Shown here: positions 34,268-43,253 of the stretch, in pieces
How positions within the stretch are numbered: the stretch's first letter is position 1
Layout: every line of letters starts with the position of its first letter
NCBI RefSeq assembly: GCF_001245615.1
Contig: NZ_CWKH01000001.1
Location: 1,240,001 to 1,304,000 of the forward strand
Reading direction: 5' to 3'
Source: Mycolicibacterium neworleansense
Lineage (GTDB): Bacteria > Actinomycetota > Actinomycetes > Mycobacteriales > Mycobacteriaceae
DNA length: 64,000 nt
Position numbers and translations under genes: made by a program
The notes under the pieces: model-generated
What the model saw: the letters and a program-made list of their open reading frames with translations, nothing else
The model's database searches: none
What the model was told of the DNA's origin: nothing

Positions 34268-35284
34268 TCAGGCCGCAGGAACCGCTTGGCGCGCCGGTTC
34301 GCTCCGGTAGCGCGATGCCGGACCGTCGATTCGCAGGACCCGCCAGAGGACCTTGGCGATCGGGTTCATCAGTCCCGTATCTACGGCAAGCATCCGCACA
34401 TCGCCGTAGATCTCCCTGAGCATCGCCCTGGATTCCGGTGCCCGCCAGTAGATTTCCTTCTTCACTGATCGCGGGATGTCGAACTCGCGCCAGAAGGTGC
34501 GCGGAGGTTTGGCGATCAGCGATGCGGCCAGACGGAAGCTGAGCGGGTAGATGATCGACAGCCCGAACCGGTTGAGCCGCCGCATCTCCGGGATGCGCCG
34601 GCGCAGGAATTCATGGGCGAACGAGATGTGTCGGGCTTCCTCGGCGACATGGATCGCCATCACGCGTTCCATGACGGGGTGTATTGGTTTGCCCTCGCGC
34701 AGAATGGATTTCTGCATGTGGTCGATCGGCTCCTCGCCGCACAGCACCATCATGAAGAAGAACGCCGGCATCGGGCTCGCGAACAGCGGCGGCAACCAGT
34801 GCATCCAACGGAGCCACCGCACCAGACCCGGTACATCCACGCCCGCGTGATTCACCATCTCCTGGAACATCAGGGTGTGGTTGCACTCCTCGACCGCCTC
34901 GTGCAGGCAGTACCGGTATTCGGGGCTGCCGTTGGGCACCCAGAACGTGTAGTTCAGGATTCCCCGGATCAGCATGTTCTCGAACTGCAGGCCGGCCTTG
35001 GCGACATTGGCCTGACGCCACATGCCGATCGCGATCTGCTTCTCCAGCGGCTGCGATTGGTACCACGGACTCATTCCGATGGGGTCACTATCCGCCGCCA
35101 GCACCCAGCGCGGGTCGTTCTCGGTCACCTTGAACTCCGGCGAATCCCACGGAATGTCCAGGTACGGATTGAAGTTGCGCCGCACCGATCCGTCCGAGAG
35201 GGTTGCCAGCCTGGTGCAGTAATCCGCGTCGTCGCTGACGTCCATCCTCCCGCGCCACCGACGGACCGCCTTCGTTAATGCCAT
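34268..35284 (-). CDS. AurF-like diiron oxygenase (copy 2)
   Basis: A 338-residue paralogue of the protein at 27857-28873, of identical length and with the same motifs (LHEAVEECNHTLMFQEM, EEPIDHMQKS, HVAEEARHISFAHEFL). The substrate is unknown. Unlike copy 1 it has no DosR core upstream; instead a palindrome of about 25 bp with arms GTCCCATAC/GTATGAGAC lies 53 bp before the start, next to the remnant of a TetR gene, so it may now be expressed without its repressor. Confidence 0.85.
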   Translation of the reverse strand: MALTKAVRRWRGRMDVSDDADYCTRLATLSDGSVRRNFNPYLDIPWDSPEFKVTENDPRWVLAADSDPIGMSPWYQSQPLEKQIAIGMWRQANVAKAGLQFENMLIRGILNYTFWVPNGSPEYRYCLHEAVEECNHTLMFQEMVNHAGVDVPGLVRWLRWMHWLPPLFASPMPAFFFMMVLCGEEPIDHMQKSILREGKPIHPVMERVMAIHVAEEARHISFAHEFLRRRIPEMRRLNRFGLSIIYPLSFRLAASLIAKPPRTFWREFDIPRSVKKEIYWRAPESRAMLREIYGDVRMLAVDTGLMNPIAKVLWRVLRIDGPASRYRSEPARQAVPAA

Positions 35285-35326
35285 GACGTCGCTTCTCCTC
35301 GGCGATTGAGCACCGGCCCATTTATC

Positions 35327-35377
35327 GGGACAGCGAGTCCCATACGTTATCGGTATGAGACACCCTGTCCCATATAG
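35327..35377. promoter_or_regulatory. Operator-like palindromes upstream of aurF copy 2
   Basis: GTCCCATAC-N7-GTATGAGAC (35337-35361, 8 of 9 arm bases pair) overlaps GGGAC-N5-GTCCC (35328-35342). A further GTCCCATA half-site lies at 35367-35374. The design fits a TetR-type operator. The 5-bp spacer in the GGGAC/GTCCC pair differs from the 4-bp spacer of DosR boxes. Confidence 0.5.
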
Positions 35378-35435
35378 CTGTCAAGGCGCGGCGCCGGACA
35401 TCAACCGCGAATCTGCCCTGGTCGCAATCGACAAG

Positions 35436-35738
35436 TCACCGCGGACCGGCGGGACCAGACACGCTGTCGATCACTTTGGCAACTGTGGTCGCGGTCAACG
35501 CACAGGCCCTACGCCGAGCCGCGCCGTCGAGCATGTAATGAGCGTCTCGAAGCGGCGACTGAGGCTGCGCACCGCGTCCAACTCCGGGTTGCCATAATCG
35601 GTCGGGCCGGTGCCGAGGAAGGCGTACCTCGCGGGGTGATCGATCCGCCAGGTCAGCAGGGAGCCGGCGGTTCTGGTGACGATCTCGTCGATCGATCCCG
35701 TCGAGAAGTCCAGGTTCGCCGCGTACATCTGGAAGCAC
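35436..35738 (-). pseudogene. Remnant of a TetR-family regulator
   Basis: One minus-strand frame reads NLDFSTGSIDEIVTRTAG and WRIDHPARYAFLGTGP, then TDYGNPELDAVRSL, typical of a TetR ligand-binding domain. The continuation LDGAARRRACALTATTVAKV lies in another frame. No DNA-binding helix-turn-helix part is present. Truncation plus frameshift make it non-functional. It was probably the regulator of the divergent or adjacent aurF copy 2. Confidence 0.45.
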
Positions 35739-35798
35739 TGATGACAGCGCTATGGGAACTCAGTGTGTCACGGCCCGTCGACGGTGGCCTCGGGGAAA

Positions 35799-36653
35799 TC
35801 ACACCGGTTGGGCGCCCGGTTCGAGCAATCGCTTGGGGTGCATACCGTCGACCTGCCCGATGAACGGCGGATGGATGCTGTAGCCGAGCATCCGCCGAAT
35901 GTCCTCGGAGACTGCGCGCACTGTATCCCGGGTCATCGACAAGGTGAACGCCTCCTGTGGACGCAGCCACGGCTCGCAGTATTGCGCCGTTACGGCCAAG
36001 CGGGCGTTCGTGGTTCGGTTGGCGCCGCCGCCGTGCCACAGGGTACCGAGGAAGAACACGCACGACCCAGCGCTCATCACCACCGGTTCACGTTCGGCGG
36101 GTTCGGGCAGCCGGTCGCCCCACTCGTGGCTACCCGCGACGATGTCGGTGGCGCCGTTGTCGGCGGTGAAGTCATCGATGGCCCAGATCGTGGCCGCACT
36201 CAACGCCTTTCGCGGCCTGGGCAGCGGGTAGAAGCCGTCGTCGGTGTGCAGGAACTGGGCCTGCTCCCCCGGCAGGATGTTGATCACCTGCAACATCGAC
36301 AACAGATAGTTCGGCATCAGCAGCCGATCCAGCAGCGCCAGCACACGCGGATGATCAGCGATCCGGTCGCAACTGCGAGTCTTGTTCAACACGCTGTACA
36401 CCCGCTGGGTGGTGTGACCTTCGAATCCGTTGCGGCCCTTTCGATCCAGTAACGGCTCGACATCCGCTCGGATCGTGTCGAGTTCGGCCGCGGCGAGCAG
36501 GTCGGGCAGGATCACGTACCCGTCGCGCAGCACGGCCTCCAGATCGGCCTCGGCGACCGCTGGGTCGACCTGCTCGCCACTACTGGGGGTGCGCCGATAG
36601 GTGCCCGCCAGGTCACCGGCCAATTCGGTCAACGATGTCACTTCGGTGCTCAT
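35799..36653 (-). CDS. Phytanoyl-CoA dioxygenase (PhyH) family protein
   Basis: A 284-residue Fe(II)/2-oxoglutarate dioxygenase. The iron triad is visible as FLHTDDGFY (HxD) and the distal LWHGGGANRT (His), with the following Arg for 2-oxoglutarate. N-terminal DGYVILPDLLAAAELD is typical of PhyH. It hydroxylates an unknown substrate with O2. ATG 36653 gives the best N-terminus. Divergent from a TetR gene, with a shared palindromic operator in the 47-bp gap. Confidence 0.87.
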   Translation of the reverse strand: MSTEVTSLTELAGDLAGTYRRTPSSGEQVDPAVAEADLEAVLRDGYVILPDLLAAAELDTIRADVEPLLDRKGRNGFEGHTTQRVYSVLNKTRSCDRIADHPRVLALLDRLLMPNYLLSMLQVINILPGEQAQFLHTDDGFYPLPRPRKALSAATIWAIDDFTADNGATDIVAGSHEWGDRLPEPAEREPVVMSAGSCVFFLGTLWHGGGANRTTNARLAVTAQYCEPWLRPQEAFTLSMTRDTVRAVSEDIRRMLGYSIHPPFIGQVDGMHPKRLLEPGAQPV

Positions 36654-36671
36654 ACTCGCCCCTGCCCGAAA

Positions 36672-36691
36672 CATAACTGACTTCTGTTATG
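36672..36691. promoter_or_regulatory. TetR operator between phyH and tetR
   Basis: Perfect inverted repeat CATAAC-N8-GTTATG exactly between the two divergent genes. The right arm TGTTAT would also serve as a -10 for a near-leaderless tetR transcript starting at ATG 36701. Confidence 0.7.
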
Positions 36692-36700
36692 GTTCGCACT

Positions 36701-37276
36701 ATGGCACGGGCCCCGATCGGACGTCAACAGTTGCTCGACGCCGCCCGCGACGAACTCGTCCAAGGAAACGGTGTCTTCGAACTCAGCGGACTGACCCGCC
36801 GCGCCGGGCTCAGCACCGGTGCCCTTTACCACCACTTCGGGTCCAAGAGCGGACTTCTAACCGCGATCTACGACGGCTTCTACGACGGGCTGCGCCACGC
36901 TATCGCCGATGCCCATCTACCCGCCGGCGACTGGGCCACCCGCGAACGTGACCGCACCCACCGCTTCGTGGCCTACCACCTCGCCGACCCATTGGCGCCA
37001 ATTCTGCTGAACCGCACCGCCAGTGACCCACAGTTGACCGAACTCGAAGCCGCCTACATCCGCGACCTGATCGACAACGCGGCCGCCAACGTCCGCCACG
37101 GCCAGCGTCTGGGTGAACTCCCGCCCGATCTGGACCCCGGCAGCGCCGGCGCTTACGTCATCGGGGGTCTACGCCACGGCATCGCTCAGCAACTCCGTGT
37201 CACTCCGACGCCGAACGCCGATGAGGCCACCCAGACGCTGTGGCACTTCACCGCTGCCGTCCTCGGCATCGTGTAG
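36701..37276 (+). CDS. TetR-family regulator
   Basis: A 191-residue TetR protein with the helix-turn-helix FELSGLTRRAGLSTGALYHH then FGSKSGLLTAIYDGF, and a helical ligand domain. It should repress the divergent dioxygenase gene and itself through the palindrome at 36672-36691. I prefer ATG 36701 to ATG 36689, because the latter lies inside the operator/-10. Confidence 0.85.
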   Translation: MARAPIGRQQLLDAARDELVQGNGVFELSGLTRRAGLSTGALYHHFGSKSGLLTAIYDGFYDGLRHAIADAHLPAGDWATRERDRTHRFVAYHLADPLAPILLNRTASDPQLTELEAAYIRDLIDNAAANVRHGQRLGELPPDLDPGSAGAYVIGGLRHGIAQQLRVTPTPNADEATQTLWHFTAAVLGIV

Positions 37277-37290
37277 GGCGGCAATCCCAG

Positions 37291-37677
37291 TCAGCGCCGG
37301 TCATCTTGACCGCGTCCGGCGATGCGGCCCAAGGCGGAGATACCCGGGATATTCGTCAACATCCGGAACACATCGTTGCCCGTGTTGATCAACGCCTCGA
37401 GTTGTGGCAACAGGCGGTCCAACGTACGAAACATCGGATCGGCCGTGGCCATATACCGCTCGGTCCGGTCGATCGTGGTGTTGAGGCGTTCGGTCGCGAC
37501 GGCGAGGTTCTCGAGCAGATCGGGCAGCTGGGCGACGAGTTGAGCCGACGCGGGCGGAATTCGCATCGCGCCGCTGGCAACCGCCTGCGCGGCTCCCACG
37601 GCGGACTGGGCAGTTTCGACCGCAGACTGAGCGGCCGACCTGAGATCACTGGGTTTGGGCACTTTCTGGCTACTCAT
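37291..37677 (-). CDS. Conserved hypothetical helical protein
   Basis: A 128-residue protein, strongly helical and Ala-rich (SAAQSAVETAQSAVGAAQAV, then QLVAQLPDLLENLAVATERLN), with a C-terminal patch LTNIPGISALGRIAGRG. It looks like a coiled-coil or phasin-like protein. I know it only as a mycobacterial hypothetical family. Start at ATG 37677. Confidence 0.6.
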   Translation of the reverse strand: MSSQKVPKPSDLRSAAQSAVETAQSAVGAAQAVASGAMRIPPASAQLVAQLPDLLENLAVATERLNTTIDRTERYMATADPMFRTLDRLLPQLEALINTGNDVFRMLTNIPGISALGRIAGRGQDDRR

Positions 37678-37845
37678 ATTGGCAACTGTGCCCCACATCG
37701 GCCGTACCGTCAGTCATATCCAGCAACAATGAGCCACGGTTGCCCCACCGTGATTGCCGAAGGGCACACTTGATCAACGGCACCGCGGCGCTCACGGCGC
37801 CGGCGACCGCCCGCAGCCCGGATGTCCGAACGGAAGGAACCCTCC

Positions 37846-38928
37846 ATGAGCACAGCGCGGACCCCGATCGACCCGGACGCACCGGTGCTCGTGACCGGCG
37901 CCAGCGGCTACATCGGCAGCTGGATCGTCCGGTACCTGCTGGAAGCCGGCCGCACCGTCCACGGCACGGTGCGCAACCCGCAGAAGGCCTCCGGGTTGGA
38001 GCATCTGCACAAGCTGTCGGCTGACCATCCCGGCCGGCTGAAGCTGTTCAAGGCGGACCTGCTCGAGCCCGGCAGCTTCGACGAGGCGATGGCCGGGTGC
38101 GAGCTTGTCATGCACACCGCCTCGCCGTTCCTGCTCTCGGGCTTCACGGATGCGCAGGAGGCGCTGGTCCGCCCGGCGCTCGAGGGCACCCGCAACGTGT
38201 TGGATTCGGTCAACCGCACCGAGAGCGTCAAGCGTGTGGTGCTGACCAGCAGTGTGGTCGCGATCTACGGCGATGCCCGAGAATCATGCGACGTCCCCGG
38301 CGGCGTGTTCACCGACGAGCACTGGAACACCACGAGCAGCGTGGACCACCAGCCCTATCCCTACTCGAAGACGGTGGCCGAGCAGGAGGCCTGGCGTTAT
38401 CAGAACGCACAGGAGCGCTGGGACATGGTCACCATCCATCCGGGCCTGGTGCTCGGCCCCGCCCTGACCAGCGCCAGCGATTCGGCCAGTCTGAGCACGA
38501 TGAAGCAGTTCACCGACGGCAGCATGCTGGCCGGGGCTCCGGCGCTGACCATGGGCGTGGTGGACGTGCGCGAGGTCGCCGATGCCCACCTGCGTGCCGG
38601 GTTCACCCCGGAGGCCCACGGCCGCTACATCGTCAACGCCGATTCTCTGAGCCTGCTGCAGATCGGCAAGGTGCTGCGGCGCCGGTTCGGCCCCTTCTAC
38701 CCGTTCCCGAGGATGACCGCCCCCAAGGTGCTTGTGAAGGCCATCGCACCGCTGGCCGGGCTGACTCGAGAGTTCGTGGACCGCAATGTGGGCTACCCGC
38801 TGCGATTCGACAACAGTCGCAGCCGCAACGAGCTGGGTCTGGCCTATCGGCCGGCCGAGCAGACCGTCACCGACCATTTCGAGCAGATGCTCGACGACGG
38901 CGTGGTCCGCCGCATGCCTGGCAGCTAG
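37846..38928 (+). CDS. NAD(P)-dependent epimerase/reductase (extended SDR)
   Basis: A 360-residue extended short-chain dehydrogenase with the nucleotide site VLVTGASGYIGSWIVRYLLE and the catalytic YPYSK motif (SVDHQPYPYSKTVAE). It resembles dihydroflavonol-4-reductase/aldehyde-reductase-like enzymes. ATG 37846 has GGAAGG upstream. Its last 4 bp overlap the end of the convergent TetR gene. Confidence 0.87.
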   Translation: MSTARTPIDPDAPVLVTGASGYIGSWIVRYLLEAGRTVHGTVRNPQKASGLEHLHKLSADHPGRLKLFKADLLEPGSFDEAMAGCELVMHTASPFLLSGFTDAQEALVRPALEGTRNVLDSVNRTESVKRVVLTSSVVAIYGDARESCDVPGGVFTDEHWNTTSSVDHQPYPYSKTVAEQEAWRYQNAQERWDMVTIHPGLVLGPALTSASDSASLSTMKQFTDGSMLAGAPALTMGVVDVREVADAHLRAGFTPEAHGRYIVNADSLSLLQIGKVLRRRFGPFYPFPRMTAPKVLVKAIAPLAGLTREFVDRNVGYPLRFDNSRSRNELGLAYRPAEQTVTDHFEQMLDDGVVRRMPGS

Positions 38929-39605
38929 TCCGAGGGTTCGAGCGGAAGTCCGTACTGCACGGCAATTCCGGTGAGCAACATCGTCATTCGGTGTTGGAAT
39001 GTTCCTTCACTGAACGGGTCGTAGCCGGACTGCGCGACCGCTCGCAACGTCGGATATTCGGACGCGGGCCGTTTGGCGATGAGCTTGAAGATCCGGGCCA
39101 GCCATGGCTGTCCGTTCTCGGCGTGAAGATGTTCGCGATGCGCCTCGGTGACACTGCCGATCGCCATCGCGCTCACCGCCGCCCACACGGCCATCGCGTC
39201 ATCGGGTGCCAGGCCGTGCTCGGCCAGCGCCTCTACCGCGTCGCCGTTGCACTCCATCTCCATGTCGTCGCGCACCCCGCCGGTGACGAACTTCTCCACC
39301 AGCGCCGGCTGTGAGGCCAGCACCGTCCGGATGTAGGACGCGTAGCTGCGCATCCAGGTCGCCCAATGCTCGCCGGAGTACCGCGGTGGCGGCGAGTTCA
39401 CCAGTGCGTTCTCTGCGACCATGCGCAGCAGATCGTCCTGGTTCTTCACATGGTGGTACAGCCCGGGAAGGCTGATCCCGAGGCGCTCGGCGACCCGCCG
39501 CATCGTGACGTTCTCACTGCCGATCTCCAGCACCGCCGCAACGATGGCGCCTTGGTCTATGCGCGGCGGCCGACCCCGGCGCGGGGTTAAGTCGTTGGAG
39601 GTCAC
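38925..39605 (-). CDS. TetR-family regulator
   Basis: A 226-residue TetR protein. The N-terminal helix-turn-helix reads VTMRRVAERLGISLPGLYHH then VKNQDDLLRMVAENAL, preceded by a basic arm RRGRPPRIDQG. It is divergent from the oxidoreductase at 39711. A 7-bp inverted repeat in the 105-bp gap is the likely operator. Confidence 0.87.
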   Translation of the reverse strand: MTSNDLTPRRGRPPRIDQGAIVAAVLEIGSENVTMRRVAERLGISLPGLYHHVKNQDDLLRMVAENALVNSPPPRYSGEHWATWMRSYASYIRTVLASQPALVEKFVTGGVRDDMEMECNGDAVEALAEHGLAPDDAMAVWAAVSAMAIGSVTEAHREHLHAENGQPWLARIFKLIAKRPASEYPTLRAVAQSGYDPFSEGTFQHRMTMLLTGIAVQYGLPLEPSD

Positions 39606-39628
39606 GGAATCCTCCTACCAAGCGGGAC

Positions 39629-39655
39629 ATTAGCGATCCGGGGGTTGACGCTAAT
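39629..39655. promoter_or_regulatory. TetR operator candidate ATTAGCG-N13-CGCTAAT
   Basis: Perfect 7-bp arms in the divergent promoter between the TetR gene and the oxidoreductase operon. Confidence 0.65.
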
Positions 39656-39710
39656 CGATGCGAGTTCTAAGAATCAATATGAAAACTCCGATGACTACGG
39701 GAGACACGAA

Positions 39711-40739
39711 TTGACTGACGCCGCGCATCGCCAGAACCGCCAGATCCTGTTGCGGCGCCGCCCCGATGGTCTGGTCTCCCCCGACGACACCCAGATGGTG
39801 ACCACACCCGCGCCCGTCCCCGCCGACGGTGAGGCGCTGCTGCGGACAACGTATATCGGCATCGACGCCGCGGCGCGCACGTGGCTGGACGGCGAGCCCG
39901 GTTATCTTCCGGCCCTCGAGCTGGGCGAGGTGGTACGCGTGGCAGGGATCGGCGAGGTCGTCGAAACACGTTGTGACGCCTACAAAGTAGGTGACATGGT
40001 CACCACCCTGACCGGACTGCAGGACTACGCGATCATCCGCGATGACCTGTTCAGCACGCCGGTGGTCGGTTACACCGATCCGCTTGCCGTGATGTCGATC
40101 TACGGCCCGACGGGCGCGACGGCTTACTTCGGGATGAAAGGCGTCGGCAATCCGCAAGCCGGCGAGACCGTCGTCGTCTCGGCAGCCGCGGGCGCCACCG
40201 GGTCGGTGGCCGGCCAGATCGCCAAGATCGCCGGCGCCCGGGTGGTCGGGATCGCGGGCGGCCCCGAAAAATGCCGGGTCGTGGTCGAGGAGTTCGGCTT
40301 CGACGCCTGCGTCGACTACAAGGCCGGCGACCTGACCGCCGCGCTCAAAGAAGCGTGCCCGGGCGGCATCAACGTCTACTTCGACAATGTCGGTGGCGAA
40401 GTTCTCAATGCCGTGCTGGCCAACCTTGCACACAGAGCGCGGGTGGTGATGTGCGGCATCATTTCGAGCTATTTGCACGGCGATCATCCGGGCCCGTCCA
40501 ATTACGTGAACCTGCTGGCCACGGCCTCGACGATGCAGGGCTTCATCGCTCTCGAAGAGTGGGCACGCTTCGACGAGGCGTTCGCCGCACTGCAGAGTTG
40601 GGAAAAGGAAGGCCTGTTGGTGCACCGCGAAACCGTCTACGAGGGACTGGAATCCAGCATTGATGCCCTCAACGGTCTGTTCAACGGGGCCAATATCGGC
40701 AAGATGCTGGTGAAGATCAACGAACCCGGCGGAGCGTGA
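39711..40739 (+). CDS. NADP-dependent oxidoreductase (zinc-free MDR, leukotriene-B4-dehydrogenase-like)
   Basis: A 342-residue medium-chain reductase. The coenzyme site is VVVSAAAGATGSVAGQIAKI, followed by GIAGGPEKCRVVVEEFGFDA and FDNVGGEVLNAVLANL, typical of the 2-alkenal reductase/prostaglandin reductase branch. No zinc ligands. TTG 39711 (with GGGAGA about 8 nt upstream) gives the family N-terminus; the longer frame is unlikely. It probably forms an operon with the next gene. Confidence 0.87.
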   Translation: MTDAAHRQNRQILLRRRPDGLVSPDDTQMVTTPAPVPADGEALLRTTYIGIDAAARTWLDGEPGYLPALELGEVVRVAGIGEVVETRCDAYKVGDMVTTLTGLQDYAIIRDDLFSTPVVGYTDPLAVMSIYGPTGATAYFGMKGVGNPQAGETVVVSAAAGATGSVAGQIAKIAGARVVGIAGGPEKCRVVVEEFGFDACVDYKAGDLTAALKEACPGGINVYFDNVGGEVLNAVLANLAHRARVVMCGIISSYLHGDHPGPSNYVNLLATASTMQGFIALEEWARFDEAFAALQSWEKEGLLVHRETVYEGLESSIDALNGLFNGANIGKMLVKINEPGGA

Positions 40740-40772
40740 CGGCAACGGCCGCGGTGAACAGAAACAAGACCC

Positions 40773-41891
40773 ATGCTCACACCTTTTGACGACTACCCCA
40801 TCCACTCGACGGCCGAGCCGGTCGCGACACCGGCCAGTGCCGATCCCAATCACTACGACCGGTACTGGTTCAACGGCCATCAGCGCGACGCGGAGTTCTA
40901 CTTCGGCGCGGCGATGGGCCATTACCCCGTCCGTGGAATCATCGATGCCGCGTTCAGTCTCGTCAAAGACGGTGTGGAGCATTCGATCTTCGCTTCCGGG
41001 GCCATGCCGCTGGACCGGTCGGCGACCATCGGGCCGTTCCGCATCGAGGTCATCGAACCGTTGCGCACCATCCGCTACGTCGTCGACTCGAACGACCACA
41101 ACATCGCCTGTGACCTGACGTTCCGAGCCACCACGGTGGCGATCGAGGAACCTCGACAAACGCGTCGGACCGCCGAAGGCGTCGTGCTGACCGACCACAC
41201 CCGGCTGACGCAGTGGGGTACCTGGGAAGGGACCATCAGTGTCGACGGTGAGGACATCAAGGTCGACGCCGGTTCGGTGCCCGGCACCCGGGACCGCTCG
41301 TGGGGAGTTCGGCCGGTCGGCGAGCAGGTGCCGATGGTTCGTCAGCCGATGCCGTTCCAGGTTTTCTGGCTCTGGGCGCCTTTGCATTTCGGCGACAGAT
41401 TCACCCACTACGCCTTTCACGAACACGAGGACGGCCGTCGGTGGTTGGAGACCGCCCAGATCCTCGATCCCTTACCGGCCGGTGTTTCCCCGTCCAGTCG
41501 AGCGGGCGTGCGTGAGTGCCACGACCTCGGCTATGACCTCGAGTGGGAACCGGGGCGACGTGAAATCCGGAGGGCGCACCTGTGGTTCACCGACCCGGTA
41601 GAGGGTGAGATTCACATCGAGGTGGAGAAGTTGTTCACCTTCCGCATGCGCGGGATCGGCTACTGGCATCCGTACTGGGGACACGGTTCCCACCACGGGC
41701 AGTTCGAGATCGGCCGGGAATCCATCCGTCTCGATGAGTTCGAGCCCACCGACTTCGCCTCGATCCACCTGCAGAACGTCGTCAAAGCCACGATGGGTGA
41801 GCGCACCGGCATCGGTGTCGTCGAGCAGATCGCCATCGGACCGCACGAGCCATCTCGGTTGAAGGGATTTCTCGACGGCTATCGAGCCTGA
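40773..41891 (+). CDS. Conserved hypothetical protein, lipocalin/AttH-CrtC-like by pattern
   Basis: A 372-residue soluble protein rich in beta strands and aromatics (YWFNGHQRDAEFYFGAAMGH, GTRDRSWGVRPVGEQ, YWHPYWGHGSHHGQFEIGR). The RDRSWGVR segment is shared with the DUF7064/DUF7065 and CrtC/AttH-like hydratase groups, but I cannot assign a reaction. It follows the MDR gene by 33 bp, so it is probably controlled by the same TetR protein. Confidence 0.65.
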   Translation: MLTPFDDYPIHSTAEPVATPASADPNHYDRYWFNGHQRDAEFYFGAAMGHYPVRGIIDAAFSLVKDGVEHSIFASGAMPLDRSATIGPFRIEVIEPLRTIRYVVDSNDHNIACDLTFRATTVAIEEPRQTRRTAEGVVLTDHTRLTQWGTWEGTISVDGEDIKVDAGSVPGTRDRSWGVRPVGEQVPMVRQPMPFQVFWLWAPLHFGDRFTHYAFHEHEDGRRWLETAQILDPLPAGVSPSSRAGVRECHDLGYDLEWEPGRREIRRAHLWFTDPVEGEIHIEVEKLFTFRMRGIGYWHPYWGHGSHHGQFEIGRESIRLDEFEPTDFASIHLQNVVKATMGERTGIGVVEQIAIGPHEPSRLKGFLDGYRA

Positions 41892-42011
41892 GCCGCGTAG
41901 TGCGTGACGTTAGCCGCTGCGCCTGTAACCAAAATGCAATCTCTGCAATGAATTACAGAAATGCAGTTTGTGACGGGTGAGGCAGACGCGAACACTGTGA
42001 TGTACAGTACG

Positions 42012-42025
42012 TATCTACGTAGTAT
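42012..42025 (+). promoter_or_regulatory. BlaI-like operator upstream of the NlpC/P60 gene
   Basis: TATCTACGTAGTAT, with a perfect CTACGTAG centre and further TAC/GTA triplets on both sides (GTACAGTACG upstream). It resembles the dyads upstream of blaI and of the L,D-transpeptidase. Confidence 0.6.
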
Positions 42026-42096
42026 CTCAGTAGCATGTGTCGAGCCGGTTCTTGAACCGTCACGGCCGGCGCGAGGCGGAAAGGAAATGCGTGACA

Positions 42097-42828
42097 ATGC
42101 CTTCCATTCCGCACGCAGACCGTTCCCGCTGGGATCGCCGAAGTCTCTTGCGCACCGGGGTATTGGCGGCCATCTCGCTCGTCTGCGTTGCAGCGCCACG
42201 CGCCTATGCAGAACCCAACGCCGGGCAGTGGGATCCCACGCTGCCCAACCTGCTCAGTGCGGGGGCACCCGGCGATCCGGTCGCCATTGCCAATGCCTCG
42301 TTGCAGGCCAGTGCGTTCGCGGCGCAGACGACCTTCGACATGGGCCGGAAGTTCCTCGGGAGCCTGGGACTTGCGCCCGCCGAAGCCGGTGCGGCCCCGA
42401 CACTTCGCGGCAACCGTGTGTACGGCAGGCAGGCGGTCGAATACGTCATCCGGCGGGCCGGCACTCAACTCGGAGTGCCGTATTCCTGGGGCGGCGGAAG
42501 CTTGACCGGACCGACTCGAGGAGTCGATTCCGGTGCAGGCACCGTCGGTTTCGACTGCTCCGGACTCACCCGGTACGCGTTCGCCGGTGTCGGTGTGCTG
42601 CTCCCCCGCTATTCAGGCGACCAGTACACCGCGGGACGCCAGTTGCCGCCATCGCAGGCCAAGCGGGGCGACCTCCTGTTCTGGGGGCCGGGCGGCGGAC
42701 AACATGAAGCGCTCTACCTCGGCGGCGGTCAGATGCTCGAGGCTCAGCAGACGGGTGTTCCGATCAAGATTTCTCCGGTCCGCACCGCCGGTATGACTCC
42801 CTATGTCACCCGCATCATCGAGTATTGA
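42097..42828 (+). CDS. Secreted NlpC/P60 peptidoglycan endopeptidase (RipB/RipD-like)
   Basis: A 243-residue exported protein: signal sequence (LLRTGVLAAISLVCVAAPRA), a helical spacer, then an NlpC/P60 domain (about 125-243). The catalytic Cys is in VGFDCSGLTRYAF, and the His is in GQHEALYLGGGQML. It should cut the stem peptide (D-Glu-mDAP bond) of peptidoglycan. ATG 42097 follows GGAAAGGA. A BlaI-like dyad lies 70-85 bp upstream. Confidence 0.88.
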   Translation: MPSIPHADRSRWDRRSLLRTGVLAAISLVCVAAPRAYAEPNAGQWDPTLPNLLSAGAPGDPVAIANASLQASAFAAQTTFDMGRKFLGSLGLAPAEAGAAPTLRGNRVYGRQAVEYVIRRAGTQLGVPYSWGGGSLTGPTRGVDSGAGTVGFDCSGLTRYAFAGVGVLLPRYSGDQYTAGRQLPPSQAKRGDLLFWGPGGGQHEALYLGGGQMLEAQQTGVPIKISPVRTAGMTPYVTRIIEY

Positions 42829-42831
42829 CCC

Positions 42832-43251
42832 GTGCCCAGCCGACGAGTCCCGCTATGGCTCCTGGCCTGCGCCCTCGTTTTGGGCGTAGTTGCCGTGATC
42901 GCCGTCAAAACGCACGGCTTCGGCCTCGTGAAGTCCGCGGACCAGAAAGCCCAGGAACGTTGCGAAACCGATGTACGTGCCAAGCTGGCGTCCCCCGACA
43001 CGGCCGAGCTGTCTCAGGTGCAGTCGCAGCGCGCCGACCTGGACCCAGACAGTCGGGACATGTTCGCGTTGACGACCAATGAACCGCTCAAGGGCATCGA
43101 TCCTGCGCGCATCACCGTGTGGAATGTGTCCGGGATGGTCCAGGCGCAGACCGAGGTCGGCAGCGTGATCCACGACCCCTTCACGTGCCGGGCGTATTTC
43201 GTCGACGGCAACTTGGCGGACACGCTCGTCGTGTTCGACCGCGAACACTGA
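42832..43251 (+). CDS. Secreted or membrane-anchored hypothetical protein
   Basis: A 139-residue protein with an N-terminal helix (VPLWLLACALVLGVVAVIAV) and a small extracytoplasmic domain containing two cysteines (ERCETDVRAKLASPDT, DPFTCRAYFVDGN). The pattern is seen in mycobacterial small export proteins of unknown function. It starts GTG 3 bp after the NlpC/P60 stop, so it is co-transcribed with it. Confidence 0.65.
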   Translation: MPSRRVPLWLLACALVLGVVAVIAVKTHGFGLVKSADQKAQERCETDVRAKLASPDTAELSQVQSQRADLDPDSRDMFALTTNEPLKGIDPARITVWNVSGMVQAQTEVGSVIHDPFTCRAYFVDGNLADTLVVFDREH

Positions 43252-43253
43252 CA

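Noticed and set aside
35328..35342. GGGAC-N5-GTCCC as a DosR box for aurF copy 2
   Set aside because: The spacer is 5 bp, not 4, and the sequence is part of a longer GTCCCATAC/GTATGAGAC palindrome that fits a TetR operator better.
39651..41426. 591-residue minus-strand frame
   Set aside because: Antisense to the MDR oxidoreductase and the following hypothetical gene, both of which have family-like sequences.
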